This document shows positions 27,699 through 37,104 of a stretch of DNA of 64,000 nucleotides, piece after piece. The notes beneath the pieces were generated by a model that was given only the letters and a program-made list of their open reading frames with translations, did not search any database and was not told the DNA's origin. Source of the stretch: Echinicola soli (lineage in GTDB: Bacteria > Bacteroidota > Bacteroidia > Cytophagales > Cyclobacteriaceae); the NCBI RefSeq assembly GCF_006575665.1, contig NZ_CP041253.1, positions 3,695,001-3,759,000 of the forward strand, in the 5' to 3' direction. A program made the translations under genes and the position numbers. The stretch's first letter is position 1. The number at the start of each line of letters is the position of its first letter.

Positions 27699-28769
27699 AT
27701 GCAATTATCGCTCAGCTATAAAACAGTAAGTGCCCATCGGCCAATGATCATATCGAGTACTTTGATATTCTTGGTGGTGTGTGTGTTGCTTTCACTGGTG
27801 ACCGGTGCCTATGCCATTTCTGTACCAGAGGTGTGGAGTATTTTGGGTACCAAGATCGGCCTGCCGATGCAGCATGTTGCCGAAGAGAAAATGGCCGTTT
27901 TCTGGACAATTAGGTTTCCCCGAGTGTTGTTGGGCGTGTTGGTAGGGGGGAGTTTGGCCGTGGCGGGAGCTTGTCTGCAAGGATTATTTAGAAATCCTTT
28001 GGTAGAGCCTGCCATCATTGGTGTCAGCTCTGGAAGTGCCTTATTTGCCGTTATTATTATTGTCTTTTCTAGTTCCATCGGTTGGCAATTACGTTCACTA
28101 TTTGGTGCATTTGCATTGCCTTTGGCGGCGTTTTTTGGTGGCCTGTTAAATACCTTTTTGGCTTACAGGCTTGCCAGCAAATCCGGCAAAACCGATATCT
28201 CCATCCTGATCCTTGCCGGGGTAGCAATCAATGCGCTATCCGCGGCACTGATCGGGTTAGTAATCTATTATGGAGATGATAATGCCATAAGGAATTTTAC
28301 TTTCTGGAGCCTCGGTAGCCTCGGAGGAGCGAGTTGGAATAAGCTTTATATCGTTGGGAGCTTTATCATCATTTCCACCATAGTGATGATGTCTTTTCCC
28401 AAATTCCTTAATGCCTTGGCAGTGGGAGAATCAGAAGCCTTCCACATGGGCATCCATGTACAGAAAGTGAAATATCTAGTGCTTTTTTTTAGTGCATTGG
28501 CAGTAGGTGCAGGGGTCTCAGTGACAGGAGCCATTGGTTTTGTAGGACTGGTAGTACCGCATTTGGTAAGAATGATGTTGGGTTCGGACCATCGGACGCT
28601 CTTGCCCGTGGCCTTTCTCCTTGGCGCCATATTGATGTTGGTTTCCGATATTATTTCCCGGTTGATAGTCGCGCCTGCTGAGCTGTCCATAGGGATTATT
28701 ACGGCGCTGATTGGAGCACCGTTCTTTATATCGATACTCTTGAATTTTAAACGTCAACGAATCCTATGA
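27699..28769 (+). CDS. hmuU: Heme ABC transporter permease (FecCD family)
   Basis: 356 residues, about ten membrane helices. Family blocks include FWTIRFPRVLLGVLVGGSLAVAGACLQGLFRNPLVEPAIIGVSSGSALFA shape (split here by membrane turns), LAGVAINAL, GAIGFVGLVVPHLVRMMLGSDHR and the C-terminal ELSIGIITALIGAPFFISIL. It forms the inner-membrane heme channel with the HmuV ATPase, whose gene overlaps its stop by four bases (ATGA). Confidence 0.95.
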   Translation: MQLSLSYKTVSAHRPMIISSTLIFLVVCVLLSLVTGAYAISVPEVWSILGTKIGLPMQHVAEEKMAVFWTIRFPRVLLGVLVGGSLAVAGACLQGLFRNPLVEPAIIGVSSGSALFAVIIIVFSSSIGWQLRSLFGAFALPLAAFFGGLLNTFLAYRLASKSGKTDISILILAGVAINALSAALIGLVIYYGDDNAIRNFTFWSLGSLGGASWNKLYIVGSFIIISTIVMMSFPKFLNALAVGESEAFHMGIHVQKVKYLVLFFSALAVGAGVSVTGAIGFVGLVVPHLVRMMLGSDHRTLLPVAFLLGAILMLVSDIISRLIVAPAELSIGIITALIGAPFFISILLNFKRQRIL

Positions 28770-29578
28770 TGGTCAGTGCCATAAATATCCATTTCTGCAT
28801 CAGGAAAAAACCAATCTTGGACCACGTGAGCATTGATCTGTTACCGGGTGAAGTGGTGAGCATATTGGGGCCAAATGGAGCAGGGAAATCCACCTTGCTA
28901 AAAATATTGAGTGGTGAAAAAAACTGTGAAAAAGGGGCTGTTTCCATTAATCAAGTACCGCTGGCATCAATAAATCCGCAGCGATTGGCAAAATACAGGG
29001 CAGTGATGCCACAGCATTCGACAGTTAATTTTCCCTATACGGTAGAAGAGATCGTGGCATTGGGAATACTGTCTCATGATACCAATGCTCCTTCTGGGCG
29101 ATTAATGGAAGAAGTGTTGGAGCTTACAGGGATAAAACACCTGAAGGAGAGAATGATAGATGACCTTTCTGGAGGAGAAAAACAGCGAGTACAGCTGGCC
29201 AGGGTGCTATTGCAGATTTGGGAAGATAAGCCTTACGCGAGGTACCTGTTTCTGGATGAGCCTACTTCCAGTATGGATATCGCCCAGCAGCACCAAGTGC
29301 TACGACTGGTGAGGCATTTACGAAAGAAAAATATAGGCGTTCTGGCCATTTTACATGATTTAAATCTGGCAGCACAATATTCCGATAAGGTCATGTTGAT
29401 GAAAAACGGTTCGGTAAAAGCTTTTGGTTCCGCCAGAACCATTATGACTGCCGAAAACTTGTCGATGGTGTATGGCCATCCCATATCCGTGATGACTCAT
29501 CCCCTGAACGATGAGCAGGTCATCATTACCTCAGAAAGTACTGAATACTCAACATTAGCATCCATCAAAACAGCATAA
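28766..29578 (+). CDS. hmuV: Heme ABC transporter ATP-binding protein
   Basis: 270 residues. Walker A GPNGAGKST at residues 34-42, signature LSGGE at 133-137, Walker B YLFLDEP at 159-165, and a switch His in ILHDLNLA. It powers heme import through HmuU. The start overlaps the permease stop, and the hemin-degrading factor gene begins 3 bp after its own stop, so the four genes hmuTUVS are tightly coupled. Confidence 0.96.
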   Translation: MMVSAINIHFCIRKKPILDHVSIDLLPGEVVSILGPNGAGKSTLLKILSGEKNCEKGAVSINQVPLASINPQRLAKYRAVMPQHSTVNFPYTVEEIVALGILSHDTNAPSGRLMEEVLELTGIKHLKERMIDDLSGGEKQRVQLARVLLQIWEDKPYARYLFLDEPTSSMDIAQQHQVLRLVRHLRKKNIGVLAILHDLNLAAQYSDKVMLMKNGSVKAFGSARTIMTAENLSMVYGHPISVMTHPLNDEQVIITSESTEYSTLASIKTA

Positions 29579-29581
29579 ATA

Positions 29582-30631
29582 ATGACTACGATTATCAATA
29601 CCGTACAAAAGCTAAAAGAACGATATAAATCCCTCAGAGAAGGACAGCCCAATATAAGGATTCGTGAGGCTGCCAAACTTCTGGGTGTTTCTGAAGCCGA
29701 ATTACTGGCCACTTCTATTGGAGAAGGTGTTGTAAGGCTGGAGGGAAATTGGGCCGACTTTATCCTTCACTGCCGTGATTTGGGGAGGGTTATGGCACTC
29801 ACCAGATCAGAAGGATGTGTGCTCGAGCACAAAGGAACCTTCCAAAAAATCAGCATTCATGGTTCGGATCCACACCAAGTGGCCACGGTGATTGGGCCGA
29901 TAGAGCAACGTATTTTCTTTAGCAACTGTAAATTTGGTTTTGCCGCTGAAATCCAAGGTGCGAGGGGCCTGATGAAAAGCTTCCAGTTTTTTGATCAGGC
30001 AGGAGAAGCGATCATGAAAATCTACCTTCAAAGGGAAAGCAATGAAGATGTTTATGAGCAGCTAAAAAATGAATACAAAGCGATAGACCAAATGGCTGAT
30101 CTTGATATTGAAACGATCAAAACTCCTGAATATGCTAGTGAGATAGATGAAGCAGGTTTCAGGAAGGAATGGGAGGAAATGAAAGATACACATGACTTCT
30201 TTGGTATGCTAAAGCGGTACAGACTCCACCGTCAGGAAGCCCTGCGAAAGATCGGAGATAAGTGGGCCTATCGTGTAGATCGATTAGTGATTAGGGAAGT
30301 GTTGGAAAAAGCTGCCGAGCAAGAGCTGCCTATTATGATTTTTGCCGGTAACCGAGGCAATATTCAGATACACCAAGGAAAGGTGAAAAACCTTCGCCAA
30401 ATCGATAACTGGTTTAATGTAATGGATCCGGACTTTGTGATGCACTTAAATGAAGATTCGATCGATGAAGCTTGGGTAGTGCATAAGAATACAGAGGACG
30501 GCTTGGTCTCTTCCATTGAGCTATTTGACCATTCAGGTGAATTGGTTGCACAATATTTTGGTCTCCGGAAGCCGGGCATCCCGCAAAATGTCGCCTGGAA
30601 AAAACTGGTGGATACCTTAAAGAGAATTTAG
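29582..30631 (+). CDS. hmuS: Hemin-degrading factor / cytoplasmic heme carrier (HemS/ChuS-like)
   Basis: 349 residues made of two structurally repeated halves, as in HmuS/ChuS. Blocks include IRIREAAKLLGVSEAELLAT, FQKISIHGSDPHQVATVIGPIEQRIFF, SFQFFDQAGEAIMKIYL in the first half and the parallel IMIFAGNRGNIQIHQGKVKNLR, WFNVMDPDFVMHLNEDSIDEAWVV, VSSIELFDHSGELVAQYFG in the second. Members bind heme and in some species release its iron. It ends the tightly packed part of the operon. Confidence 0.94.
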   Translation: MTTIINTVQKLKERYKSLREGQPNIRIREAAKLLGVSEAELLATSIGEGVVRLEGNWADFILHCRDLGRVMALTRSEGCVLEHKGTFQKISIHGSDPHQVATVIGPIEQRIFFSNCKFGFAAEIQGARGLMKSFQFFDQAGEAIMKIYLQRESNEDVYEQLKNEYKAIDQMADLDIETIKTPEYASEIDEAGFRKEWEEMKDTHDFFGMLKRYRLHRQEALRKIGDKWAYRVDRLVIREVLEKAAEQELPIMIFAGNRGNIQIHQGKVKNLRQIDNWFNVMDPDFVMHLNEDSIDEAWVVHKNTEDGLVSSIELFDHSGELVAQYFGLRKPGIPQNVAWKKLVDTLKRI

Positions 30632-30663
30632 TTTGAAAGCATTTTTTGTGATTGTCTCTTTAC

Positions 30664-30713
30664 TTTTTGAGTTGTTTTGATACCTCCGGGCACATGGCCC
30701 GGGGGCTCAAAAA
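30664..30713 (+). promoter_or_regulatory. Two-tier hairpin between hmuS and the TonB receptor gene
   Basis: Outer arms TTTTTGAG (30664-30671) and CTCAAAAA (30706-30713) enclose an inner stem CCTCCGGGC (30683-30691) with GCCCGGGGG (30697-30705). There is no T tail after it, so it is not a classical terminator. It could act as an mRNA processing or attenuation structure that sets the ratio between the inner-membrane and outer-membrane genes. Confidence 0.4.
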
Positions 30714-30839
30714 CCGATGACGATAAAAGGATTGGTCAATAAGCAAAATAAAATTTTAAAACATCCAGCTCCCCTTTGATTTGGGGTGATGGAGAATCTA
30801 AAACAGCAGCTTTTTACAAATGGCTGTTGAGTGAAATTT

Positions 30840-33146
30840 ATGAATAAAAGGCTAATACATACTCTTCTACTCTGTTTGATCTGCATGGTTTCCTATGCAG
30901 TAAATGAACCTGTGGATATTTTGATCCAAGACACCAAGGGCAGTCCTATAGACCATGGAATTGTCCGATTGGATGGTGGAAAGGTGCTGTCTGTAGATAG
31001 CAAGGGACAGGTGAGAATCGATCTTTCAGCCTATGCATCATCCATGGAGTTGGAGGTTTATGCTATGGGATTCGAACAGTTAAAACTGACAGTAGGAGAG
31101 TTGATGAACAATCCACGTATAGTCCTTCGGGAGTCTTTAGGACAGCTAGATGAATATGTGCTTTCCGCAACGAGGACTGACCGTAGCGTAGAAGATTTAC
31201 CAATGCCGGTAACAGTGCTGACACAGGAGAGAATTCGTGAAACAGGTGCCTTTCGCTTGTCGGATGTGTTGGCAGAACAAACTGGGCTCCAACTGGTAGC
31301 TGACCATGGTACAGGACTGCAAATGCAAGGTTTGGATGCCGAGTATATTTTGATTTTGCTGGATGGAGAACCTCTGATAGGAAGGACGGCGGGCACATTT
31401 GATCTGGATCGGATTAGTGTCGGCAATATCGACCGAATTGAGATTCTTCGGGGACCGTCCAGTGCCATTTATGGCAGTGAAGCCATGGCCGGAGTGATCA
31501 ATATCATTACCAAAAAACAAAGCAATGGACTCAGTGCAAACCTCATCGCCCAATACGGATCATTCAATTCCTTGGACATGGGTGCCGAAGTAGGGCTGAA
31601 TACCAACGGCTGGAATGTTTATGGATACTACGATTACTATAATACGGATGGGTATGATTTGAATACTGAAACCCTTGGAAACACCAAGGCTCCTCACGAA
31701 GCCCAGACAGCCCAGTTAAAGCTGGGTAAGGCAATGGGAGATAAATGGAAAGTTAACTTAAGTGGTAGATTTTATCAAGATGGGTATAAGGATGTAGTCG
31801 GCGTGAGTTCCGGAGGAGAGACATTGGTCGCTGATATGGCGGGAGACAGTAGGGATATCAATTTCAATCCGTCCATTCGCTTTAAGCCCAATACCGACTG
31901 GACTTTTACACTTCGAAATATGACCACGCTGTACGATACCCATTCCAGCACGGTTTTTTCCGAAACGGGTGAAGTGGTGGACCAAGAGGATTTTAGTCAG
32001 CGCTATCACCGGACCGAGCTGCAGACCGATTATCGATTGGATGAAAAGCAGCTATTGAGCGTAGGCATCGGTCACCAATTGGAAACGGTGGATGCCACAC
32101 GCTATGATGACAATAACCGCTTCAACTCGGGCTATCTCTACCTCCAACATCAGTGGAGCCCTACGGAAAAATGGAATGTGGTGACCGGGGCGAGGGGAGA
32201 CCTCCACAGTGAATACGGTGGGAGGATAAGTCCGAAAATTTCTGCCATGCACAAGTTTTCCGACCGCTTTAGCTGGCAAGGCTCCATCGGGGCGGGCTTC
32301 AAATCGCCCGATTTCCGACAGCTACTACTGAACTTCAATAACGCAGTCGTAGGCTATTATGTGTACGGTTCTGTACTTGTGGAAGAAGGTGTTCGACAAC
32401 TGGAAGCGCAAGGCCATGTGCAACAGCTGCTGATGGATCCAAGCACATTTGGTGACCTGAAACCAGAAAACAGCTGGGCAGTCAATACTGGTTTCCGGTG
32501 GAAACTCACAGATGACCTGTTGCTAAATACCAATTACTTCCGAAATCAAATTTCCAATCTGATCGAAACGGCTGCAGTGGCCCGCCTGACGAACGGTAGA
32601 AATGTTTACAGCTACATTAACCTCAATGCAGTGATCACACAGGGAGCAGAAGTAGAAGCGAATTATAGACTGGGCAGCCAATGGAGGTTTTCGCTTGGAT
32701 ACGTGTATCTGGATAGCCGTGATAAGGAAGTAATCGAAGGCATCGAAAACGGCGAATACTTCAAAAGGGACAGTCAAAATCGCACCAGAAGGGTAGAACG
32801 ACCAGACTACGGAGGACTGTTTAACCGCAGCAGGCACAGTGGAAATGTGAAAGTCAATTATTGGGAAAGGCATTCTGGAGTGAACGTGGCATTGCGTGGA
32901 ATCTACCGTGGTAAATACGGTTTTGGTGATACCAATGGCAATCAGATTTTGGATGATCCTTCTGAATATGCCGAAGGGATCATGCAGGTGCACTTGACCT
33001 TGAACAAGCAATTTGACAATGGAATGACACTGGAGACGGGCGTAAGGAATATTGCTGGTGCTATCAACGAATACGACAGCACCAATCCAGGCAGGACCTA
33101 CTTTATCCGTGCCAATGTTTCGCTGGATCAATTGTTTGGGAATTGA
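30840..33146 (+). CDS. TonB-dependent outer membrane receptor, heme-type
   Basis: 768 residues from the ATG at 30840, which gives a signal peptide MNKRLIHTLLLCLICMVSYA. A short carboxypeptidase-like regulatory domain (about 20-95) precedes the plug (about 105-215; VEDLPMPVTVLTQERIRETG, IEILRGPSSAIYGSEAMAGVINIITKK), then a 22-strand barrel ending in RANVSLDQLFGN. It should bring heme or hemoproteins across the outer membrane for HmuTUV, working with the HmuY-like lipoprotein downstream. The heme assignment rests on context; the FRAP/NPDL heme box is not obvious. Confidence 0.9.
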   Translation: MNKRLIHTLLLCLICMVSYAVNEPVDILIQDTKGSPIDHGIVRLDGGKVLSVDSKGQVRIDLSAYASSMELEVYAMGFEQLKLTVGELMNNPRIVLRESLGQLDEYVLSATRTDRSVEDLPMPVTVLTQERIRETGAFRLSDVLAEQTGLQLVADHGTGLQMQGLDAEYILILLDGEPLIGRTAGTFDLDRISVGNIDRIEILRGPSSAIYGSEAMAGVINIITKKQSNGLSANLIAQYGSFNSLDMGAEVGLNTNGWNVYGYYDYYNTDGYDLNTETLGNTKAPHEAQTAQLKLGKAMGDKWKVNLSGRFYQDGYKDVVGVSSGGETLVADMAGDSRDINFNPSIRFKPNTDWTFTLRNMTTLYDTHSSTVFSETGEVVDQEDFSQRYHRTELQTDYRLDEKQLLSVGIGHQLETVDATRYDDNNRFNSGYLYLQHQWSPTEKWNVVTGARGDLHSEYGGRISPKISAMHKFSDRFSWQGSIGAGFKSPDFRQLLLNFNNAVVGYYVYGSVLVEEGVRQLEAQGHVQQLLMDPSTFGDLKPENSWAVNTGFRWKLTDDLLLNTNYFRNQISNLIETAAVARLTNGRNVYSYINLNAVITQGAEVEANYRLGSQWRFSLGYVYLDSRDKEVIEGIENGEYFKRDSQNRTRRVERPDYGGLFNRSRHSGNVKVNYWERHSGVNVALRGIYRGKYGFGDTNGNQILDDPSEYAEGIMQVHLTLNKQFDNGMTLETGVRNIAGAINEYDSTNPGRTYFIRANVSLDQLFGN

Positions 33147-33188
33147 GAACGGACAATTAAGTATCAAGTATTGAAACTTGAGACAGTT

Positions 33189-33216
33189 GTTCCTCCCCGC
33201 CGCGGCGGGGAGGAAC
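33189..33216. repeat. Perfect 28-bp palindrome
   Basis: GTTCCTCCCCGCCG is followed directly by its exact reverse complement, 14-bp arms with no loop. The very G+C-rich core stands out in AT-rich surroundings. The ends TTCCTC/GAGGAA are shared with the hairpin at 63593-63626. Confidence 0.85.
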
Positions 33217-33384
33217 ATACGAATAGGGCATAAGGATTTCCTGCAGGCTGTGGCTTCCCTCATAGGGGACAGAGAGGTTGCGGAAGGGAAGTAGGAAAGG
33301 TGAGCATAAAGAATCAGGAACTAGTATCAAGAAAGAGTAAAGAACCAAGAAGAAAGACAAAAGAAGATGTTGCTATTGATTTTC

Positions 33385-33466
33385 GTGATTGCGAGGAGGT
33401 GACGACGACGTGGCAATCCCGAATCATAAAAGTGAGATTGCTTCACTCCGTTTACAATGACGTCCT
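33385..33466 (+). repeat. REP-like intergenic repeat, copy 1
   Basis: Contains GTGATTGCGAGGAGG at the left and GAGATTGCTTCACTCCG then a degenerate ACAATGACG at the right, an imperfect inverted repeat. The same elements recur at 61848-61976. Confidence 0.6.
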
Positions 33467-33562
33467 TTTTCGTTGAGCATGAATCGGTAGTGAAAATAAA
33501 AATGATCAATATATTCTAATAAATTTTAAAAACTGAAAAACCTTTAAACATTATAAAAAAAC

Positions 33563-34168
33563 ATGAAAAAAGTAAACTTTATTGCCCTAGCGATGCTGGC
33601 ATTGCCTGTATTTTCCGCTTGTACCAATGGTGGTGACACGGAACCAAAAGTAAAAGAAGAACTAAATGCGGTGTTGGTAGAGGATCTTTATGCACCGGGA
33701 GCTCACTCTGGGGGACAAGATACAATTTATTATAGTTTTGAGAGTAATGAAAAGATAGCATCCCAGGAAGGGGATTGGGATATTGGTTTTTTTGGGGCAA
33801 AGATATTCGTAAACGGAGGGAACTCTGGAGATGGAAAAGCGGAAGTAGCCTTATTAAAAGAAACCATATTTGATGATTTGAATGCAGTGCCTGAAAATGC
33901 TGAATTTAAAGTAGATACAAAGGAAGAGGGACTTGCTATTCCTGCACAATCTGGAGCCGGATGGTATAATTATGATAGTTCCACTCATTTTGTTACCCCA
34001 ATAGCTGGCCGGGTAATTTTGGTGAAAACAAATGCTGGAAATTATGTGAAAATGGAAATTTTAAGTTTCTTCAAAGGTAATCCTCCCGCAGATGAGTATG
34101 AGCTCAAAGATATGTACAACTATACATTCCGGTACGTCCTCCAACCCAATGGAACAAAGAATTTCTAA
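33563..34168 (+). CDS. hmuY: HmuY family heme-binding lipoprotein
   Basis: 201 residues. Lipoprotein signal with lipobox FSAC (Cys19). The family core is visible: TIYYSFESNEKIASQEGDWDIGFFG, a beta-rich middle, GWYNYDSSTHFVTPIAGRVILVKTNAGNYVKMEILSFFKG-type strands and the final YTFRYVLQPNG. HmuY proteins capture heme at the cell surface and pass it to the TonB receptor. The gene follows that receptor after 415 bp of repeats and ends at a strong terminator. Heme-ligand residues cannot be assigned with certainty. Confidence 0.88.
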   Translation: MKKVNFIALAMLALPVFSACTNGGDTEPKVKEELNAVLVEDLYAPGAHSGGQDTIYYSFESNEKIASQEGDWDIGFFGAKIFVNGGNSGDGKAEVALLKETIFDDLNAVPENAEFKVDTKEEGLAIPAQSGAGWYNYDSSTHFVTPIAGRVILVKTNAGNYVKMEILSFFKGNPPADEYELKDMYNYTFRYVLQPNGTKNF

Positions 34169-34200
34169 AGATAACTTGATTTGACATATGTTTTCGCTGA

Positions 34201-34233
34201 AAAGGTAGGGCTACTGGCTCTACCTTTTTTTTT
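34201..34233 (+). terminator. Rho-independent terminator of the heme locus
   Basis: Stem AAAGGTAGGGC (34201-34211) with GCTCTACCTTT (34217-34227), one G-T pair, 5-nt loop, followed by a run of nine T. Confidence 0.85.
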
Positions 34234-35519
34234 GTACAACAAGTGCACATAATCACTGATATAAGTATCTGTTCCTATGGGATACTATAGGGCAAGTTGA
34301 AAAGTTGGGGGCATGAATCCCTTTATTTTAATATGCTTTCTTTTTGGTTTTTTGCCACAAAGTCACCAAGTTTTTTGGGAAACAATGGTGCAGACTGCAC
34401 GACACTTCCCAATAAATCTACTTTGTGACTTCGAGCCTTCGTGGCAAAAAAAGCAGGCCACCTGTTGTTCCGACAGCTGTGCTGCGGAACCGCGAGCAGT
34501 GAGTTTTTAACTCAACATTTGTTAAAGTACGGGCGGCATGGAGCGTTATTTCTTTTCTATTAAGAGGTATATTCAACGCCAATTGGTCAGCCCTGCCTTT
34601 AGGTGGGCTGGCTTGGTAACGAATAAGATACGGTAAAGCACAAAGCTCTAAGCCCCAAAGCTGTTTGTTTTCTACTGGCGTCCGACTAAATTTCAAATAT
34701 GATCAAAAACTGTCTTTAAATAGATATTTGAAGGTTTTTATTCCAATCCCTAAATCCCCTAAAGGGGAGCTTTAGAAAGTCTCCTTTAGGGGATTTAGAG
34801 GTGAAAACAGGTGGTTTTTTTAATTTGACGATTGTTTTCTCGGACTCCAGTAATTGTTTTATGATTATACGCTTTTCTGCCAGTTTGAGCATATTCAGCA
34901 AACTGCCTTATATCAATCAATGATTAACATAAAAAAATTCGTGACAATCCGTGTAATTCGTGGACTTTCTTCTAATGAATTTGATTACTTGCACAATTCC
35001 GTATAATCACATTTGTTTTCCATGAAATTTGGGATTCTCCTTCATAACACTTTGTGTCTTGGCGACTTACCAAATGAATGGAACTTTCCCCTACCCCCAG
35101 AAATATTGCTTTAATGGTCATGTTGGGTAAGTGTGAATGCAAATTTCCATTATCAATTAATCAGTGACAATTTAACTATCTCCCCTTCATTTTTTTTAAC
35201 GATCACAAATCCGTACCAATCGATTTAAGGTCAGGGGGATTGAACAATAGGACTTTTGAAGTGATAAATATAGATTATCGTAAAAAGACAGTTTTTGGTA
35301 ATATTTAAATGTAATTGTTATTTTTTATTATACGAATAAATAATTATTAAAATATTAGATTGTAAATTTTAATATTATGTGTTAAAAATTTTGAATTAGT
35401 GATTGTTAGATATAGTTTTGGGACTACATTGTTTTGATGAGTTTAAAACAGTACAGTCATAATCTTTTCTTCGTCAATTAAGTATGGCGAATCTAAAACA
35501 AGATCATTTTAATAAAATT
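34234..35519. other. Long gene-free region with decayed repeats
   Basis: About 1.29 kb without a supported gene. An inverted pair TTTTTTGCCACAAAG (near 34347) and CTTCGTGGCAAAAAA (near 34437) encloses about 75 bp. A MITE-like element occupies 34673-34852. The stretch around 34600-34660 has a hairpin followed by TGGCTTGGTAAC, which also occurs in the 340-bp repeat, possibly a degenerate fragment. Phrases such as ATTCGTGGACTTT near 34960 are typical low-value intergenic repeats. 35280-35480 is very AT-rich and may hold the promoter of the next gene. Confidence 0.5.
34673..34852 (+). mobile_element. MITE-like element, copy 1 (180 bp)
   Basis: Terminal inverted repeats TACTGGCGTCCGA (34673-34685) and TCGGACTCCAGTA (34840-34852), one mismatch. 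Body shared with the copies at 36855 and 63749: CTAAATTTCAAATATGATCA, CTTTAAATAGA, GGTTTTTATTCCAATCCCTA and a CCCCTAAAGGGG hairpin region. Flanking 9-mers TTTGTTTTC and ATTGTTTTA agree at 7 of 9 positions, suggesting an aged target duplication. Confidence 0.75.
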
Positions 35520-36143
35520 ATGAACAAGTTAATTTGCTTTTTGATTATTACGGGACTAATGGTAGCTTCTGTCCAGTCGGTTTTAGCCCAAAAAAAGGTG
35601 GGCAGCAGGATTTACAAGTATGGGATATTAAAAGACCAGTTTGAAAATAAAGTACTTGTGTCTTTTGAAGAAGCTGATCCAAAGCTTAAAAACAAAACCG
35701 TAAAGTATTTTGAAAAAAAGGACTTAGTCTCGCTGTCTTGGGATGACCTGTTTATTCCTGGATCGGGTGAATATTCCGAGGAGGAATTCCTCAATGCGCT
35801 TGAGAAAAATAAGGTTAAAACATTGGTAGTTATTAAAGTGGTGGATTCCCATGAAGTTGGGTACAATTATACCAGTACAAGTGCATATAATAGTATAAGT
35901 CGATTTGGTAATTTGGAATTCAATGAAGGATCGAGGGAAACTTACTCAAAGGATGTAACCTATACAACAGATGTTTCTCTCACCATGTCCGTATTTACCG
36001 CAAAAGATGATTATATGAAACCTGTAGGGGTCTTGGAAGGCAAGGCGTATAATAGCTGGGGTGAGTACGGGAGTTTTGCCCATGTTGCCAGAAAAGTGAT
36101 AAGAAGAATGTTGAGAAGTTTAGATAAAATGGAGGCATTATAA
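35520..36143 (+). CDS. Exported protein of unknown function
   Basis: 207 residues from the ATG at 35520, which gives a signal peptide ending near VLAQ; an in-frame ATG at 35484 would add 12 polar residues. The mature part is charged and beta/alpha mixed: KVGSRIYKYGILKDQFENKVLVSF, VKTLVVIKVVDSHEVGYNYTSTSAY, DVTYTTDVSLTMSVFTAKDDYMKPVGVLEGKAYNSWG. The last part resembles small periplasmic proteins that form Rossmann-like or LpoB-like folds, but I do not recognise the family. It stands alone amid repeats. Confidence 0.7.
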   Translation: MNKLICFLIITGLMVASVQSVLAQKKVGSRIYKYGILKDQFENKVLVSFEEADPKLKNKTVKYFEKKDLVSLSWDDLFIPGSGEYSEEEFLNALEKNKVKTLVVIKVVDSHEVGYNYTSTSAYNSISRFGNLEFNEGSRETYSKDVTYTTDVSLTMSVFTAKDDYMKPVGVLEGKAYNSWGEYGSFAHVARKVIRRMLRSLDKMEAL

Positions 36144-36157
36144 ATAAAGCCGGTTAA

Positions 36158-36760
36158 TTAATTGATTATTTTTCGAAAAGTAAGACTGATCCTTGGTCGG
36201 GTGACTTTTTTGGTGGGCGGCAAGCGATGGAGCCAGTGTTTTTGGGAACCCTCTCGCATGACGAGCAAGCTACCGTTTTCGAGTACCAAACTGACAGTTT
36301 GTTTGGTGGTTTTGTGCTTGAAGGAGAATTTGCGCTCTGCACCAAAAGAGAGGGAGGTCACGATAGGATCATCGCCAAGCATTTTTTCACCATCGCTGTG
36401 CCAGGCCATGCCTTCGCCGCCATCATGGTAGAGGTTTAGGAGGCAAGAATTAAAAAAATTTCCGGATTTCTCTTCCACGATGGCTTTGAGCACTTTTAAT
36501 TCAGTGGTCCAAGGGAGTGCTTGTTTTGTGGTTCCGGAATAGCGGTACTCATAAGCCTCATCTCCATACCAAGCCACTTTGCGCTTGGTGACATAATGCT
36601 TCCCATAGAGCAGCGCCTCATCATGCCTCCATTCGATGTTTTGTAGCAGCTTTTCAAAATAGGAAGCGGATTGGTCGGCACTAAAGATTTTCCCATAATA
36701 ATGCACCGTGCCATCAAAGGGCAAAATGTTTGGCAGACGATCTTGACTAAATAAATCCAT
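36158..36760 (-). CDS. AlkB-like Fe(II)/2-oxoglutarate-dependent dioxygenase
   Basis: 200 residues from the ATG at 36760; a further in-frame ATG at 36808 would add an unlikely 16-residue extension. Iron ligands His121 and Asp123 (MAWHSDGE) and His178 (HWLHRLPPT), with 2-oxoglutarate-binding Arg190 and Arg196 (TRPRISLTFR). NLYHDGGEGMAWHSD and the substrate lid YGKHYVTKRKVAWYGD place it with the ALKBH2/3-like DNA repair group, which remove alkyl groups from adenine and cytosine by oxidation. It converges with the exported protein gene, 14 bp between the stops. Confidence 0.93.
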   Translation of the reverse strand: MDLFSQDRLPNILPFDGTVHYYGKIFSADQSASYFEKLLQNIEWRHDEALLYGKHYVTKRKVAWYGDEAYEYRYSGTTKQALPWTTELKVLKAIVEEKSGNFFNSCLLNLYHDGGEGMAWHSDGEKMLGDDPIVTSLSFGAERKFSFKHKTTKQTVSLVLENGSLLVMREGSQKHWLHRLPPTKKVTRPRISLTFRKIIN

Positions 36761-36854
36761 GGATATTGCGAAGGTAAGGGTTTGAACCCAAAAATGGAAT
36801 ATTGGCACCAGTCGTCATTTCGATCTGCCGTGATCAAGCAAAGGAGAAATTTTA

Positions 36855-37044
36855 TTACTGGGTCCGACTAAATTTCAAATATGATCAAAAGCGGTCTTTA
36901 AATAGAAATTTGAGGGTTTTTATTCCAATCCCTAAAATGACCCCCATCCCCAAAAGGGGGGCTTTAGAAAGTCCCCTTTTGAGGATTTAGGGGTGAAAGC
37001 AGTTGATTTTTTCAATCTGACGAATGTTTCCTCGGACACCAGTA
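36855..37044 (+). mobile_element. MITE-like element, copy 2 (190 bp) with exact 9-bp target duplication
   Basis: Ends TACTGGGTCCGA (36855-36866) and TCGGACACCAGTA (37032-37044) are inverted repeats with one gap. The 9-mer AAATTTTAT occurs immediately outside both ends (36846-36854 and 37045-37053). The interior matches the copy at 34673 closely. No room for a transposase, so it would have moved in trans. Confidence 0.88.
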
Positions 37045-37104
37045 AAATTTTATGGTTCTATATGATTTACTATGGGCAAACTGAGCGCTAGCGGGCTATG
37101 GAGA

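Larger units (their letters stand above)
33147..33562. other. Spacer between receptor and HmuY genes, with repeats
   Basis: About 415 bp. It holds a perfect 28-bp palindrome at 33189-33216 and a REP-like repeat at 33385-33466, described separately. No gene is supported. The HmuY-like gene probably has its own promoter in the AT-rich 80 bp before its start. Confidence 0.55.

Noticed and set aside
34313..34510. A 65-codon open frame on the plus strand
   Set aside because: It lies inside the inverted TTTTTTGCCAC...GTGGCAAAAAA intergenic repeat and its sequence follows from that repeat.
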